A stretch of 64,000 nucleotides of DNA, from assembly GCA_021234155.1 (NCBI GenBank), contig JAJEKV010000104.1:1557900-1621899 (forward strand), given 5' to 3'. The translations under genes were made by a program, and so were the position numbers. The notes below the pieces were generated by a model that saw nothing but the letters and a program-made list of their open reading frames with translations, had not been told where the DNA came from and searched no databases. This DNA is from Isoetes taiwanensis (lineage: Eukaryota > Streptophyta > Lycopodiopsida > Isoetales > Isoetaceae). Below, piece after piece: positions 1 to 10,322 of this stretch (position 1 is the stretch's first letter; every line of letters begins with the position of its first letter).

Positions 1-1623
1 TCTAGAGCCCGGGCGACCCACGGGGTTTACGTTTGGAGGCCCTCTCCTTGTCGATTCGGGCCGGGACCTTGCGCTGCGGACTTGACGTGGAGTGGGGGTG
101 TTGGCCTTGAGCACGGACCCTAAAATCCCCCCGAAGCCGCTTGCCCCGAATTTCCTCTCACCAAGGCCACGGAGGGGCCGGACGGACGACCTCCCTCTCG
201 GAATCGCGATTTGGCTCGCCAATGGACTCGAACGTCGACATTGCCACGGGGACCAAGTTACGTGGCGAAGACCACCCGACCTCCAAGAAGCGCCAAAGTA
301 GCTCACTTCCATCACACTTTCGTAGTCAATTGGCCTAGGATGTGGATGCGGGATCTTGTCGTGGAGGGCGTGAGTGTTTCCTTGTTTTGCAAAACCGACC
401 TTGTAACTTGCTCCCCGGGGTAATTTCGCCATTCGACGATTTGGCGGGGGTCGATTTGCCATTCGAGCCTCCCCGGTGCGACGACAAAGCAACAAGGTTT
501 CTACAAGGCCGACATCGGGGCGCCCAGCGGTTTGATAAGTTCTCCTGACCGATCTGGAATCTTTTGGGCCTTCCGAAGAGGGGCCCCCGAGCGGAGGATC
601 CAACGGCCGGATAGGGGAACCGGGCTCGGGAGGGTGGTCATTAGCGTGCAGCCCGGGGGAGCGCCGCCAGAAGGGCTGCCTCGGGAACTTTTGGATCCCG
701 CCTCACGGGTCCTGACTCTCCCCTCTTGTGAGGGATCCCCGCAAGGTCCCGGCCTCGTTTGACTTGGGGAAGGGTGCCAGCTCGGGTTGCCACCGCAACG
801 AGCTGCCCCGACCGCTCTAATGCTAACCCTTTGACCTAGACCTTCTCCCAAAAATTCAAAATTGGGGCGTCTTTGGAGATGAATTAGGGATCCAGTGGCA
901 AAACATCGGAATTTATTTTCGTGCAATGCATTAATTACGAATTTATGAATGTCTTGCCACCGCAAAAAGCCCCCAACTTCTACTTGCCACATCGGAGGAG
1001 GACAGATCCAAACTCCGCTCCCGCCGGTTCCCCTTGCTCCGTATTCTCCCGCCGCTTCCGGCCGTGTCCCAAGTGCAACAGACCAGGACTCGGCCCCCAA
1101 AACGTAAACCCTTCTAGAGCCTGGCAACCCACAGGGTTTACGTTTTGGAGGCCCTCTCCTTGTCAGATTCGGCCGGGACCTTGCGCCGTGACTTGACGTG
1201 GAGTGGGGGTGTTGACGCCTTGAGCACGCGGACCTAAAATCCCCGAGCTGCTTGCCCGAATTTCCTCTCCCAAGGCCACGGGGGCCGGGCGGGCAACCTC
1301 CCTCTCCTGGAATCGCGATTTGGCTCTGCCAATGGACTCAGAACTCGACATTGCCCTGGGGACCAAGTTCCGTGGCCAGAAGACCACCCGACCTCCAAGA
1401 AGCGCCAAAGTAGCTCACTTCCATCACACTCGTAGTCAATTGGCCTAGGATGTGGATGCGGGATACTGTCGTGGAGGGCGTGAGTGTTTCCTTCTTTTGC
1501 AAAACCGACCTTGTAACTTGCTCCCTAGCGTAATTTCGCCATTTCGGACGATTTGGCAGGGTCGATTTGCTATTTCGGAGCCTCCCCGGTGCCCGAACGA
1601 CAAAACAGTGCGGTTTCTACCAA

Positions 1624-2080
1624 GGGGGGTTCACTCAATGGTCACGTACGTACCAACTGAGTGAACTTTTAGGGTTTTTTTATTGCCTTGGTCGTAGGTA
1701 TACGGTCGGGAGCTCATACGGGCGGGAAGGAGAGATTCCGTAGATGATCGATTTGGGGAGCTGATCCATTTGACGGAAAAAGGTACAAAGTCGGAAAGGG
1801 ATTATATAATTTGGCACAAAAGGTACACAAAAGGTACAAAAGTCGGAAAGGGATTATATAATTTGGCACAAAGGGTCTTCACAAAAGGTACAAAGTCGGA
1901 AAGGGATTATATAATTTGGCACAATCAATCGTAAATCTACGGATAGGGTCTATATTGTATGTTAGTTCGAAAAACCGTATGGTATGGGTTTTTCTACTCC
2001 AAAAAGCCGTATACAGGGGTTTTTCTATAACCCCTCGAACGCAGATGCCATCTGTCCATATATAGAGGTGCACCCCCCGG
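1624..2080. mobile_element. Small MULE-like non-autonomous element
   Basis: This ~457 bp segment interrupts copy 2 of the GC-rich repeat. It is flanked by near-identical 11-bp words, GGTTTCTAC(C)AA at 1612-1623 and GGTTTCTACAA at 2081-2091, while copies 1 and 3 carry the word once. The ends are imperfect inverted repeats: GGGGGGTTCACTC on the left, and GGGGGGTGCACCTC on the opposite strand at the right. A target duplication of 9-11 bp with G-rich termini is typical of Mutator-like elements. No coding capacity is seen. Confidence 0.6.
1780..1923. repeat. Three ~52 bp tandem units inside the MULE-like element
   Basis: The core AAGGTACAAAGTCGG-N-ATTATATAATTTGG starts near 1780, 1831 and 1884. 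The units differ by a few bases in the linkers. Confidence 0.8.
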
Positions 2081-3672
2081 GGTTTCTACAAGGCCGACCT
2101 CAGGACGCCCCGCGGTTTGACAAGTTCTCCCGGACCGATCTGGAATCTTTTGGGCCTTCCCGAAGAGGGGCCCCTGAATGGAGGATCCAACGGTCGGATA
2201 GGGGAACCGGACTCCGGGAGCGTGGTCATTAGCGTGCAGCCCCCCGGGGGATCGCTGCCAGGAAGGTCTGCCTCGGGAACTTTTTTGGATCCCGCCTCCT
2301 GGGGTCCGGACTCTCCCCTCTTGTGAGGGATCCCTGCAAGGTCCTGGCCTCGTTTGACTTGGGGAAGGGTGCCAGCTCGGTTGCCCTGCAACGGGCTGCC
2401 CTGACCGTTCTAATGCTAACCCTTTGACCTAGACCTTATCCGAAAATTCCGAAAATTGGGGCGTGTGCTGGAGATGAATTAGGGATCCAGCTGGCAAAAA
2501 ATCGGAATTTATTTTCGTGCAATGCATTAATTCTGAATTTATGAATGTCTTGCCATCGCAAAAGCCCCCGACTTCTACTTGCCACATCGAGGAGGACAGG
2601 CCCAAACTCAGCTCCGTCGGTTCCCCTTGCTCCGTATTCTCCGGCTCTTTGCTTCTTGGCAGGTCCCAAGTGCAGCAGACCAGGGGGACTCGGCCCCAAA
2701 AGCATAAACCCTTCTAGAGCACGGCAACCCACGGGGTTTACGTTTTGGAGGCCCTCCTTGTCGATATGGCCGGGACCTTGCTTGAGTGACTTGGCGTGGA
2801 GTGGGGTGTTGACGCCAGAGCACGGACCCTAAAATCCCCCCGGAAGCTGCTTGCCCCGAATTTCCTCTCCCCAAGGCCCTGGGGACGGACGGGCGACCTC
2901 CCCTCTCCGGAATCGCGATTTGGCTCTGCCAATGGACTCAGAACGTCGACATTGCCCTGGGGACCAAGTTCCGTGGCCAGAAGACCACCCGACCTCCAAG
3001 AAGCGCCAAAGTAGCTCACTTCTATCACACTCGTAGTCAATTGGCCTAGGATGTGGATGCGGGATAATGTCGTGGAGGGCGTGAGTGTTTCTTTCTTTTG
3101 CAAAACCGACCTTGTAACTTGCTCCCTAGGGTAATTTCGCCATTCCTGACGATTTGGCGGGGTCGATTTGCCATTCCGAGAACCTCCCGGTGCGACGACA
3201 CAAAAGCAGTTCGGTTTCTACAAGGCCGACATCAGGACGCCCCGCGGTTTGACAAGTTCTCCCGGACCGATCTGGAATCTTTTGGGCCTTCCCGAAGAGG
3301 GGCCCCTGAACGGAGGATCCAACGGTCGGATAGAGGAACCGGCTCCCGGAGGTGGTCATTAGCGTCGCCCCGGGGAGCGCCGCCAGAAGGGCTGCCTCGG
3401 GAACTTTTGGATCCCGCCTCACGGGGTCGGACTCTCCCCTCTTGTGAGGGATCCCCGCAAGGTCCCGGCCTCGTTTGACTTGGGGAAGGGTGCCAGCTTC
3501 GGTTGCCCCGCAACGGGCTGCCCCCGGCCGCTTCTAATGCTAACCCTTTGACCTAGACCTTCTCAAAAATTCGAAAATTGGGGCGTGCGGAGATGAATTA
3601 GGGATCCAGTTGGCAAAAAATCGGAATTTATTTTCGTGCAATGCATTAATTACGAATTTATGAATGTCTTGC

Positions 3673-4140
3673 TTCAACATTATTATACTTCAACATTATG
3701 AATGTCTTGCTACTTGATCTCGATCCTTGCTTCTTGCTCCTTCATCTTCCTTGTTCCTTGATTTTCTTGCTACTTGATCCTCCTGTTCCTTGATCTTCTT
3801 GCTTTTGATCTTCCTTGTTCCTTGATCTTCTTGCTACTTGATCTTCCTTTTTCATTGCTTCTTGCTACTTGATCTTGATCCTTGTTCCTTGCTACTTCAT
3901 TCCCGTGCTCCTTGCTATAATCTTGTTCCTTGCTCTTGATCTTGATACTTGATCTTGTTCCTTGCTACTTGATCTTGCTCCTTGATCTTCTTTGCTACTT
4001 GATCTTCTTGCTACTTGATCTTCCTTGTTCATTGCTCCTTGCTACTTGATCTTGATCCTTGTTCCTTGCTACTTCATACCTCTGCTCCTTGCTACTTGAT
4101 CTTGTTCCTTGCTCTTGATCTTGCTACTTGCTCGCTTTGC
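3673..4140. repeat. Pyrimidine-rich degenerate tandem DNA
   Basis: Short words such as CTTGATCTTG, CTTGCTACTTGATC and GTTCCTTG recur throughout in changing order. The block follows directly on the truncated third GC-rich copy and runs into the next ORF. It is not a CRISPR array, because no fixed repeat and spacer lengths exist. Confidence 0.8.
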
Positions 4141-4184
4141 TCGGTGTTCCTTGCTCCGTCGGTGATCCTTGCTTGCTTTTGCAA

Positions 4185-4721
4185 ATGATTGGACCCAATC
4201 CTCCCTGGGCTACTCCAGAAGGCCTGCAAGCATGCCCCAGGCATTCTGTGCGGCCTGGAATGGATGAGCTATGGGACCATTTCTTGGAGTGGAGGTTGCG
4301 CCACAGTCCCACCAAGGAGCTTACAATGGAGTTGATCAACTTCATTCTGGAGCGATTTGATTGTGGTCATGAGCCATTGATGGAAATTAATCCATCTGAA
4401 TGTTATAGGAGACTTGCAATGAGGGGAATGCTTGAACCCCCTCCTTATCTGGACGAGATGCTACATCAATTGAGGCCTCTTCTTCGTGCTGGATATTTAG
4501 CACACTCTCTGGATGCATACATATCAGAGTTCATTCATGAAATTTGTAAGGGACAGATGTATGGCCTTATTAGGGTGTACTACAACGAGTACAACGGTTT
4601 TGTGGAGTTGGGTCCGCTCTTCTTCCGTGAGTATTATCTTGTGGAATTACTTTTTCTAATGACTAGGTACCCCATATGGTGGGAAGAATCAGGCTGGGAA
4701 GAGCGTGAGCTCGACTCCTAA
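4185..4721 (+). CDS. Unrecognised 178-aa protein
   Basis: An open frame of 178 codons with balanced composition, including several Trp and Cys. It contains a Leu/Tyr-rich central part (PLLRAGYLAHSLDAYISEF) and an aromatic C-terminus (YPIWWEESGWEE). I do not recognise a family. The frame stays open upstream to 4128, but that part lies in the pyrimidine repeat, so the ATG at 4185 is preferred. It may be an exon or a transposon gene; no TATA box or splice signal settles the start. The region downstream to 4890 holds no gene. Confidence 0.4.
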   Translation: MIGPNPPWATPEGLQACPRHSVRPGMDELWDHFLEWRLRHSPTKELTMELINFILERFDCGHEPLMEINPSECYRRLAMRGMLEPPPYLDEMLHQLRPLLRAGYLAHSLDAYISEFIHEICKGQMYGLIRVYYNEYNGFVELGPLFFREYYLVELLFLMTRYPIWWEESGWEERELDS

Positions 4722-4894
4722 CCCAGATGCATGGGTTACACCTCGCAGGCGAAGGGAAAGGGGAAGGGGAAGGGGTTAGGAACCTGGGGGAAGGTTACTA
4801 GGGACATACATAGTTCATACTTTGGTCTCTATTGTGTTTGGAAGTTGGTATATGATACCGTGTTATTATGTTCTCTAAATATTCATGTATGTAT

Positions 4895-5034
4895 GATACA
4901 CGGGTACTGCACGTGTATACAACCCCTGCATAAGGTCTATAATACAGGGTACTGTACACGTGTATACAACCCCTGCATAAGGTCTATGATACAGGGTACT
5001 GTAAACGTGTATACAACCCCTGCATAAGGTCTAT
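4895..5034. repeat. Three ~46 bp tandem units
   Basis: GATACAGGGTACTG, then CACGTGTATACAACCCC, then TGCATAAGGTCTAT recur with starts near 4895, 4941 and 4988. No coding role is evident. Confidence 0.9.
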
Positions 5035-5165
5035 ATAACCCCCATAATAAAAAATTCCAGTTTACTAAAATTTTTTCCATTATAATGAAATTGTGCTTGT
5101 ATGGATTCATTATGGAGTGTACGAAATTGAATATCTCGAACTCGAAATTCAAGGCTTCAAACATC

Positions 5166-5681
5166 AAATCATAATACAGTTACATTCCACAGTGCAGAAA
5201 CAAAGAATATAAGTAGTAGTCTGGCGCATAATTGCTTCTAGAACTTTCATCAATCAAAAGCACAGTGCATCGAACAATTCAAACCTTGAAATTGGCGAGG
5301 CACAGTCACGCTCAGTCGAAGCCAGCTTGATAAAACAACGACATATGCTTGGAACATCATCAAAAGACCATTACCAAGGGAAGTGGATGTGACAAATTCA
5401 ACACATTTTCTTTCAAAACATGAGAGGTGAATAATAGCCAACAACAAAAGAAAAACTTTAAATAATATAATGAAAGAACAACGCCACAAGAATCAAGGAG
5501 ATCCACATGGGGAAGGTGACAAAGATATGGGGACCAAATTCTTTTTATTTATGGAAGGCTGCTTTCCTTCACAGGGCAACACAAACGATAATTACAACGT
5601 ATGGGCTATGTACTATAGTTATAATTAAAAAAAAGGCACGTCGTTTAACACAAAGACGTCGTTATGGACGTCGGTGATTTT
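5166..5681. repeat. Direct repeat X, copy 1
   Basis: About 515 bp nearly identical to 8815-9331. It starts near ATCATAAtACAGTTAC and ends at GACGTCGGT. Its last ~65 bp equal the left end of the CACTA-like element beginning at 9266, so the copy carries a cut-off transposon terminus. The pair lacks TG...CA ends and a flanking target duplication, so LTRs are unlikely. A minus-strand frame rich in hydrophobic residues exists but differs between the copies. Confidence 0.8.
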
Positions 5682-6089
5682 TGGTATTACTTTCCAATGT
5701 TTGGTATTCTTTTAGATAAAGAAAATACAAGGTCTTACAAGACATGGCTAATTCAACACAAGGGTCTAAGTTAGATATTGGGGTACAAAAGCACCCGTCC
5801 GGACGCTCTGCTTTTCGTGCTTGATCTGCTGTGCTTGGGGGTGCTTGGAGAGCGGGAACACGATGATCCGTTTTTAGCAAATTGCTTCCGGATCGATGAC
5901 ATGGCTGCTCCGAAAATCAAATTCGGTTCCGAAATGATCTGGCGCGGTCTGTTTTGAGATGGCGGGGTCTGTTTCTTGAATTCTTTTGTGGCGGGAATGA
6001 TCATTCGGCTTGTACCTCAAAACGAACTGTTCTTTGTAGATCACGGTTTCTCCAGTCTTTGCAAAATTCTCTGTACATCACGATCCTCA

Positions 6090-6446
6090 ATGGATCAATC
6101 AGTTTCTGATTTGGATGAGGAAAAGAGACTCAAAGTTTTCCGGGAAATTCAAGCCGAGAGAAGAAGGCAATCAAGACAGCGAAAAAGAGAAAGGGAGAGA
6201 GAGAAAGAAAACTTGCACCCTGAAATTGAACGAGGCCTGAGTGCGAGAAGGCTTCAAGAATTGTCCAAAAAAATGGACGATTATTTCAACGAAATCACAA
6301 AGCCTTTGAAAGAAGGGGATAAAGCAATGGTGGTGGTTTTGGTGATGCCACAGCTGCTAGAGTATAATCAGGAACTAATGGAGACTCAGCAACAAATATT
6401 GGTGAAGAAGTTGACTGTTTGTAGGGTGAAGCAAAAGCACTACTAG
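6090..6446 (+). CDS. Small charged coiled-coil ORF in the TIR transposon
   Basis: A 118-codon frame. The N-terminal half is an Arg/Glu/Lys-rich helix (around residues 15-45, with RQRKRERERE); the remainder is a predicted helical segment (MDDYFNEITKPLKEG). The frame is largely kept in the second copy (about 62942-63275), apart from small triplet-sized changes. Its 3' part overlaps the opposite-strand RING-like ORF at 6295-6693. It may be a genuine transposon gene or an antisense shadow kept open by chance. No family was recognised. Confidence 0.4.
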   Translation: MDQSVSDLDEEKRLKVFREIQAERRRQSRQRKREREREKENLHPEIERGLSARRLQELSKKMDDYFNEITKPLKEGDKAMVVVLVMPQLLEYNQELMETQQQILVKKLTVCRVKQKHY

Positions 6447-6693
6447 TGCCTGCTCCAAACCCACTGCTGATGGCTACCTCAGCTCCATCTTCAGCTCCAA
6501 CTTCTAAACCAAGTTCCACAAACAAATCCCTGGGAACTTCCTTTAAGCACCTGAAGCATGCCTTCTTTTCATACAGAAGCATGCAACATGCCAAGTGATA
6601 GGCATGTTCACATGGCAACTTCATACTCAAAGTATATTGTGGATTGAATACCAATCCACATGCAGCACATGAGTTCTCCATAAAACACGGCAA
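6295..6693 (-). CDS. RING-like Cys/His domain, C-terminal part of transposon protein
   Basis: The first 50 residues carry CAACG at 9-13, then PCEHAYHLACC, then ACFRC. The ligand order C-x2-C ... C-x-H-x3-H-x2-C ... C-x2-C resembles a RING or U-box-like zinc finger. The rest is Gly/Ala/Ser/Pro-rich and probably disordered. The frame runs open upstream through HDYEERLP, so the start is not fixed. It is most likely the 3' exon or continuation of the protein begun at 7644, since all three minus-strand frames abut in order. A copy lies at 63236-63592. Confidence 0.5.
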   Translation of the reverse strand: MPCFMENSCAACGLVFNPQYTLSMKLPCEHAYHLACCMLLYEKKACFRCLKEVPRDLFVELGLEVGAEDGAEVAISSGFGAGTSSAFASPYKQSTSSPIFVAESPLVPDYTLAAVASPKPPPLLYPLLSKAL

Positions 6694-6845
6694 TCGCTCT
6701 TCATAGTCATGATAGAGATTAGGTGAAGTGTCCCGTGCATCAACCGCCTAGCAGACTTCTAAACAGACCACCTTTCTTGAAGTCTGAATTCTAAAGAGGC
6801 TTTTAGCCTTTGCTTCTTCTCCCTTTCGCTCATTTGCTTCAACAC

Positions 6846-7202
6846 TTACCTTTGGAAGGCAAGCTTCCGGTTTGGAGCAGTAAAAAGCTCTCCACTTATT
6901 TTATGCTTCAAATCTGCAATGCGGGTCAAATCTTCATCTGTTTTATCTGCTTTGTCATTCAAAGCAGATAACTCATTCTGTAGTCTACTCACCTCCTTCT
7001 TTGCTATATCAATCATTACTTGCTCCCGTGCTAGGGAGTTGTTGTCAACCTCAATCTTACTAATAATCTTAGCCAAATCTGTTTGACAGTTATCTAACTC
7101 TGTTTCCAACTTCTTTACTTCCTCATCAATCAAAGAAATATTGAAACTACAATTGCAAACAGAAAATTCATTTGGCTGACCTGATTTCGCTTTTAATTCC
7201 AT
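6846..7202 (-). CDS. Coiled-coil segment of the TIR transposon protein
   Basis: About 118 codons of strongly heptad-patterned sequence (IDEEVKKLETELDNC, IAKKEVSRLQNELSALNDKAD). It follows the 7219-7644 frame after a one-base shift near 7210, so it is probably the middle of one protein. It is also conserved in the copy at the window's right edge. Similar coiled coils mediate oligomerisation, but the role here is inference. Confidence 0.5.
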   Translation of the reverse strand: MELKAKSGQPNEFSVCNCSFNISLIDEEVKKLETELDNCQTDLAKIISKIEVDNNSLAREQVMIDIAKKEVSRLQNELSALNDKADKTDEDLTRIADLKHKISGELFTAPNRKLAFQR

Positions 7203-7218
7203 CTGAGGTGTTCTTCTT

Positions 7219-7644
7219 TCAAGGTCGAGGTGTGCTTTGGCCTGAAGGATGTACGGTTTTCATTTTTTTAACATCTTCTTTCTTTACATCCATATCATCC
7301 CTTGGTTTTTTTCTCGACCAAACAGTAACCTGTGACTTGTATGCATCCCAATTTATCTTATGACCCTCATGATCTTGCTCTGCACGACCACAATGCTCCC
7401 AAGCAAATGCCAAAGCAACGAGTTTCCTCAATTCGTTGTTTGGTAATCCTGCTTCAGGATACAGGAACTCGACCAAGTCCTCCAATTGTTGCTTCAGATG
7501 AGTGCGGACGAAATAAATTTTTATTTTGCCTTTTTCTTTAAAGGATTCGAATGGTTCTGTCCATACACTGTTCCAATCTTCTTCAGTCACAGTATCCTGC
7601 AGCCACTTCAGTTTCTGCTGAGGAATAATCCCTTCTCCGGCCAT
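7219..7644 (-). CDS. N-terminal part of the TIR transposon protein
   Basis: A 141-codon frame starting MAGEGIIPQQKLKWLQ, about 280 bp inside the right terminal repeat, a sensible place for a transposon's first gene. It has acidic and aromatic segments (EEDWNSVWTEPF) and a basic tail (WSRKKPRDD). No known transposase or DNA-binding family was recognised. With the two downstream frames it would give a protein of roughly 400 residues ending in a RING-like finger. Confidence 0.5.
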   Translation of the reverse strand: MAGEGIIPQQKLKWLQDTVTEEDWNSVWTEPFESFKEKGKIKIYFVRTHLKQQLEDLVEFLYPEAGLPNNELRKLVALAFAWEHCGRAEQDHEGHKINWDAYKSQVTVWSRKKPRDDMDVKKEDVKKMKTVHPSGQSTPRP

Positions 7645-7976
7645 CGCAAAAGCAGTGAATTAACCAAAGAGCAAGGTATGAAGCAAGCGCCGGAAGGAAA
7701 AAATCTCGGAAGGCAGAGGGTACAATTCGAACTGTAAAATAGGGTATAATGTGCGTACAGCAGATCAATTATCGATTTCGGCGCGAATGATTACGGGTCT
7801 GACAGCCCAGATCATTGTTTGCGAAAAGGCGCGCGGGAAACGAGAAGGTGCGAAGAATAGCTGCTTCGCGTGCTTAATCTGCTTCCGCTTGTCGCGCTTT
7901 TTTGTACCCCAATATCTAACTTAGACCCACAAACATACTACATAATAGACAATATATAATAGAAAAGACCAAAGCT

Positions 7977-8477
7977 TCACTCTATGCCCACTTCAACCTC
8001 AATAAGATCCTCCAGATCGAACTCATCAATATGACTTCGACTGAACAGATCCAGCCAGTCATCCAAGTTTTTGAGAGAGTGACCACTGCTGACGATGAGC
8101 TTGGTTACCAAACCTTCGCATTGTCTTCTTTGCTTCTTGTAAAGCTTCTTAAACAGAGGTCGGAACGTGTTGTGCATCCAAACGTCCTCCATTTTCAGCA
8201 GCCTTTTCAGTGCCTTTGCCCTGTAAATAAAGCGTTTCAAAGATATGAGGCAGTCTTCCAGCTCCACCCTACTGAGTTGTTCCTCGTCGCCATTCCTTAT
8301 CAACCCATCCCCTTCGAGGAGCTTCGTGTATTGGGCGCTAACGTCTCTCGTTCGGATCTGGTTCATCTCGTTTTGTACCTCCAGCTGCAACTGATTCGCA
8401 TGGCCTAAGATTGCCTCACTAATATGAGACTGCATTTCGGTGATGGTGTGTCCCTGTCTGCGCCTTGTGTCGACCAT
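7977..8477 (-). CDS. Unrecognised 166-aa helical protein
   Basis: A complete frame beginning MVDTRRRQGHTITEMQ, with a long charged helical middle (residues 75-130, many Lys/Arg/Leu) and an acidic C-terminus (DEFDLEDLIEVEVG). It sits between the TIR transposon and repeat X copy 2. No paralogue exists in the window and no family was recognised. It may be an exon of a larger gene or a transposon ORF. Nothing else is seen in 8480-8810. Confidence 0.4.
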   Translation of the reverse strand: MVDTRRRQGHTITEMQSHISEAILGHANQLQLEVQNEMNQIRTRDVSAQYTKLLEGDGLIRNGDEEQLSRVELEDCLISLKRFIYRAKALKRLLKMEDVWMHNTFRPLFKKLYKKQRRQCEGLVTKLIVSSGHSLKNLDDWLDLFSRSHIDEFDLEDLIEVEVGIE

Positions 8478-8814
8478 TTTGAGTGTCCTGAGATGAATGT
8501 AAGAGAGCGAATGAAGGTGCTTGCACGAAGAGATAGAATGAAGAGACGATGAAGAGACTGGATGAAGGGACCTCCTACCTCACCTACTTGCACGATTCCC
8601 GAAATTGTGGCTCCTTTTAATAACAAGAAATGACGAAATCTAAAAATTCGCATTGGGTTCCACGACCTGCCATGTCAGCTACCCGCACGGAATCCGAGTT
8701 CTTTTTTAAGCAAAAACCCTATATTTTCAAGAAAAAACCCTATATTCTTACCACTGGCGCTAATTTGAGATATTTATGGACTTGTAGAAAGTCCATAAAT
8801 AATGAAACTGTGCT

Positions 8815-9331
8815 TATCATAACACAGTTACATTCCACAGTGCAGAAACAAAGAATATAAGTAGTAGTCTGGCGCATAATTGCTTCTAGAACTTTCATCA
8901 ATCAAAAGCACAGTGCATCGAACAATTCAAACCTTGAAATTGGCGAGGCACAGTCACGCTCAGTCGAAGCCAGCTTGATAAAACAACGACATATGCTTGG
9001 AACATCATCAAAAGACGAAACATTATTACCAAGGGAAGTGGATGTGACAAGTTCAACACATTTTCTTTCAAAACATGAGAGGTGAATAATAGCCAACAAC
9101 AAAAGAAAAACTTTAAATAATATAATGAAAGAACAACGCCACAAGAATCAAGGAGATCCACATGGGGAAGGTGACAAAGATATGGGGACCAAATTCTTTT
9201 TATTTATGGAAGGCTGCTTTCCTTCACAGGGCAACACAAACGATAATTACAACGTATGGGCTATGTACTATAGTTATAATAAAAAAAAAGGCACGTCGTT
9301 TAACACAAAGACGTCGTTATGGACGTCGGTC
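8815..9331. repeat. Direct repeat X, copy 2
   Basis: Matches 5166-5681 over about 515 bp with few changes. From 9266 it is at the same time the left end of the CACTA-like element and continues into that element's interior, unlike copy 1, which stops at 5681. Confidence 0.8.
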
Positions 9332-9395
9332 AACGACTATAACAGACGTCGTTGAACGACGTCACGACGTCGTTGAACGACGTCTGTAACTTTTT
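9285..9395. repeat. Left subterminal repeats
   Basis: Repeated ACGTCGTT and its palindromic form GACGTCGTTGAACGACGTC, at least five times. They match the right-end cluster. Confidence 0.75.
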
Positions 9396-9769
9396 ACGGG
9401 GCGGCTTTTCGGCTTTTCCGCCCTAGTTTTTGGTTCTAAGCGGCCGGAGGAGCGTTTTTAGGTGGCGATTTTTTGGGCGGATCATCCTTCTGGGTCCTTT
9501 CCAAGCTTCAAGCAAGCATCCAAAGGTATTTCAATGGATCAATCAACTCTATTTTTGAATTAGGCTTGTTGTTTGATAGATTTAGGGCTTCTTGTTTTTT
9601 CTTGTTTGTTTTCAATCCATCCCATTTCTATCCTCCTCTTCTTTCCATCCTTGTTTTTCTTCAATCCATTTCGCCTCTTCTTAGTATGAATCGAATCCTC
9701 CTCCTTCTTCTTCCAATCTTCTTCCAATCATTGGTTTTTTCCTTCTAATCTTCCGTTCTTCCAATCTTC

Positions 9770-9905
9770 TATTCATTTTCTTCTTCTTCTTCTTCATCAC
9801 TTTCTCATTCTATTCAATCTTTCTTTCCTATCTCCCCTTTCTTCTTCTTCTTCTATTTCTTCTTCTTCTATTTCTTCTTCTTCTTCCTCTTCTATTTTTT
9901 TTTTC
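9770..9905. repeat. CTT microsatellite
   Basis: (CTT)n with TTC/TTT interruptions. The flanking DNA at 9400-9770 and 9910-10310 is pyrimidine- and AT-rich without a convincing gene; two more imperfect GTCGTTGAAAGA words occur near 9930 and 9970. Confidence 0.8.
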
Positions 9906-10322
9906 CATGGAAGAAGAGGGACGTCGTTGAAAGACGAGGCCCATTCTTCCTCTATTTTTTATTACAAGAAGGGGACATCGTTGAAAGATTTGGCCCCTTC
10001 TTTTATGTTCTTCCTTTTTTTTTATTTTTTTATTTTTTTGTTTTTACATGTCAATATATAGTTCTTTTTAATTAACAATGTAAATAGTTTTAATGTCAAT
10101 GATCTTTTTAACGTGAATGGTCTTTTTGTTTTTTTTTTTAATTTCTTTATTTATGTAAGTTTTCTAATTATTGAATGCCTTTATTTTTTTGCATGTACAC
10201 TAATAACAAAATCGTTAAACTCTTGGAAATCGATTTTTCATATTTCGAAGACATTCTAGGTAAGAATTTGAGTTTGAGTAGGAGAATAAAATTTTAATGT
10301 TTTATTTAGGTTAAAAAAAAAC

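Larger units (their letters stand above)
1..3672. repeat. GC-rich ~1.1 kb tandem repeat, three copies
   Basis: Three head-to-tail copies begin at the same TCTAGAGC word at 1, 1113 and 2713. Copies 1 and 2 are about 1.11 and 1.14 kb once an insertion at 1624-2080 is discounted. Copy 3 breaks off near 3672, after the word GAATGTCTTGC. The GC content is much higher than in the rest of the window. Long open frames occur in several frames on both strands, but they are not conserved in frame between copies, so I do not call genes. It could be a satellite or a spacer-type repeat; no rRNA sequence was recognised. Confidence 0.85.
5762..7928 (-). mobile_element. TIR DNA transposon, GGGTCTAAG family (copy 1)
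   Basis: The ends are perfect 29-bp inverted repeats beginning GGGTCTAAGTTAGATATTGG, at 5762-5790 and (reverse complement) 7900-7928. The flanks read ...ACAA on the left and ACAA... on the right, a possible 4-bp target duplication. The 2167-bp interior encodes a minus-strand protein set (7644 down to 6295) with a coiled coil and a Cys/His C-terminus, and a small plus-strand charged ORF. No DDE transposase motif is visible. A second copy begins at 62617. The superfamily is unknown; 4-bp duplications are known for Sola and Ginger elements. Confidence 0.75.

Noticed and set aside
501-1127. 208-codon minus-strand frame in the GC-rich repeat
   Set aside because: The frame is not kept in the other two tandem copies; GC-rich DNA lacks stops by composition.
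3673-4140. CRISPR-like array
   Set aside because: The repeats are degenerate pyrimidine words without constant spacers, in a eukaryotic context.
5166-9331. Repeat X pair as LTRs of a small retrotransposon
   Set aside because: No TG...CA ends, no primer site or polypurine tract, no flanking duplication, and the repeat includes a CACTA-like terminus.
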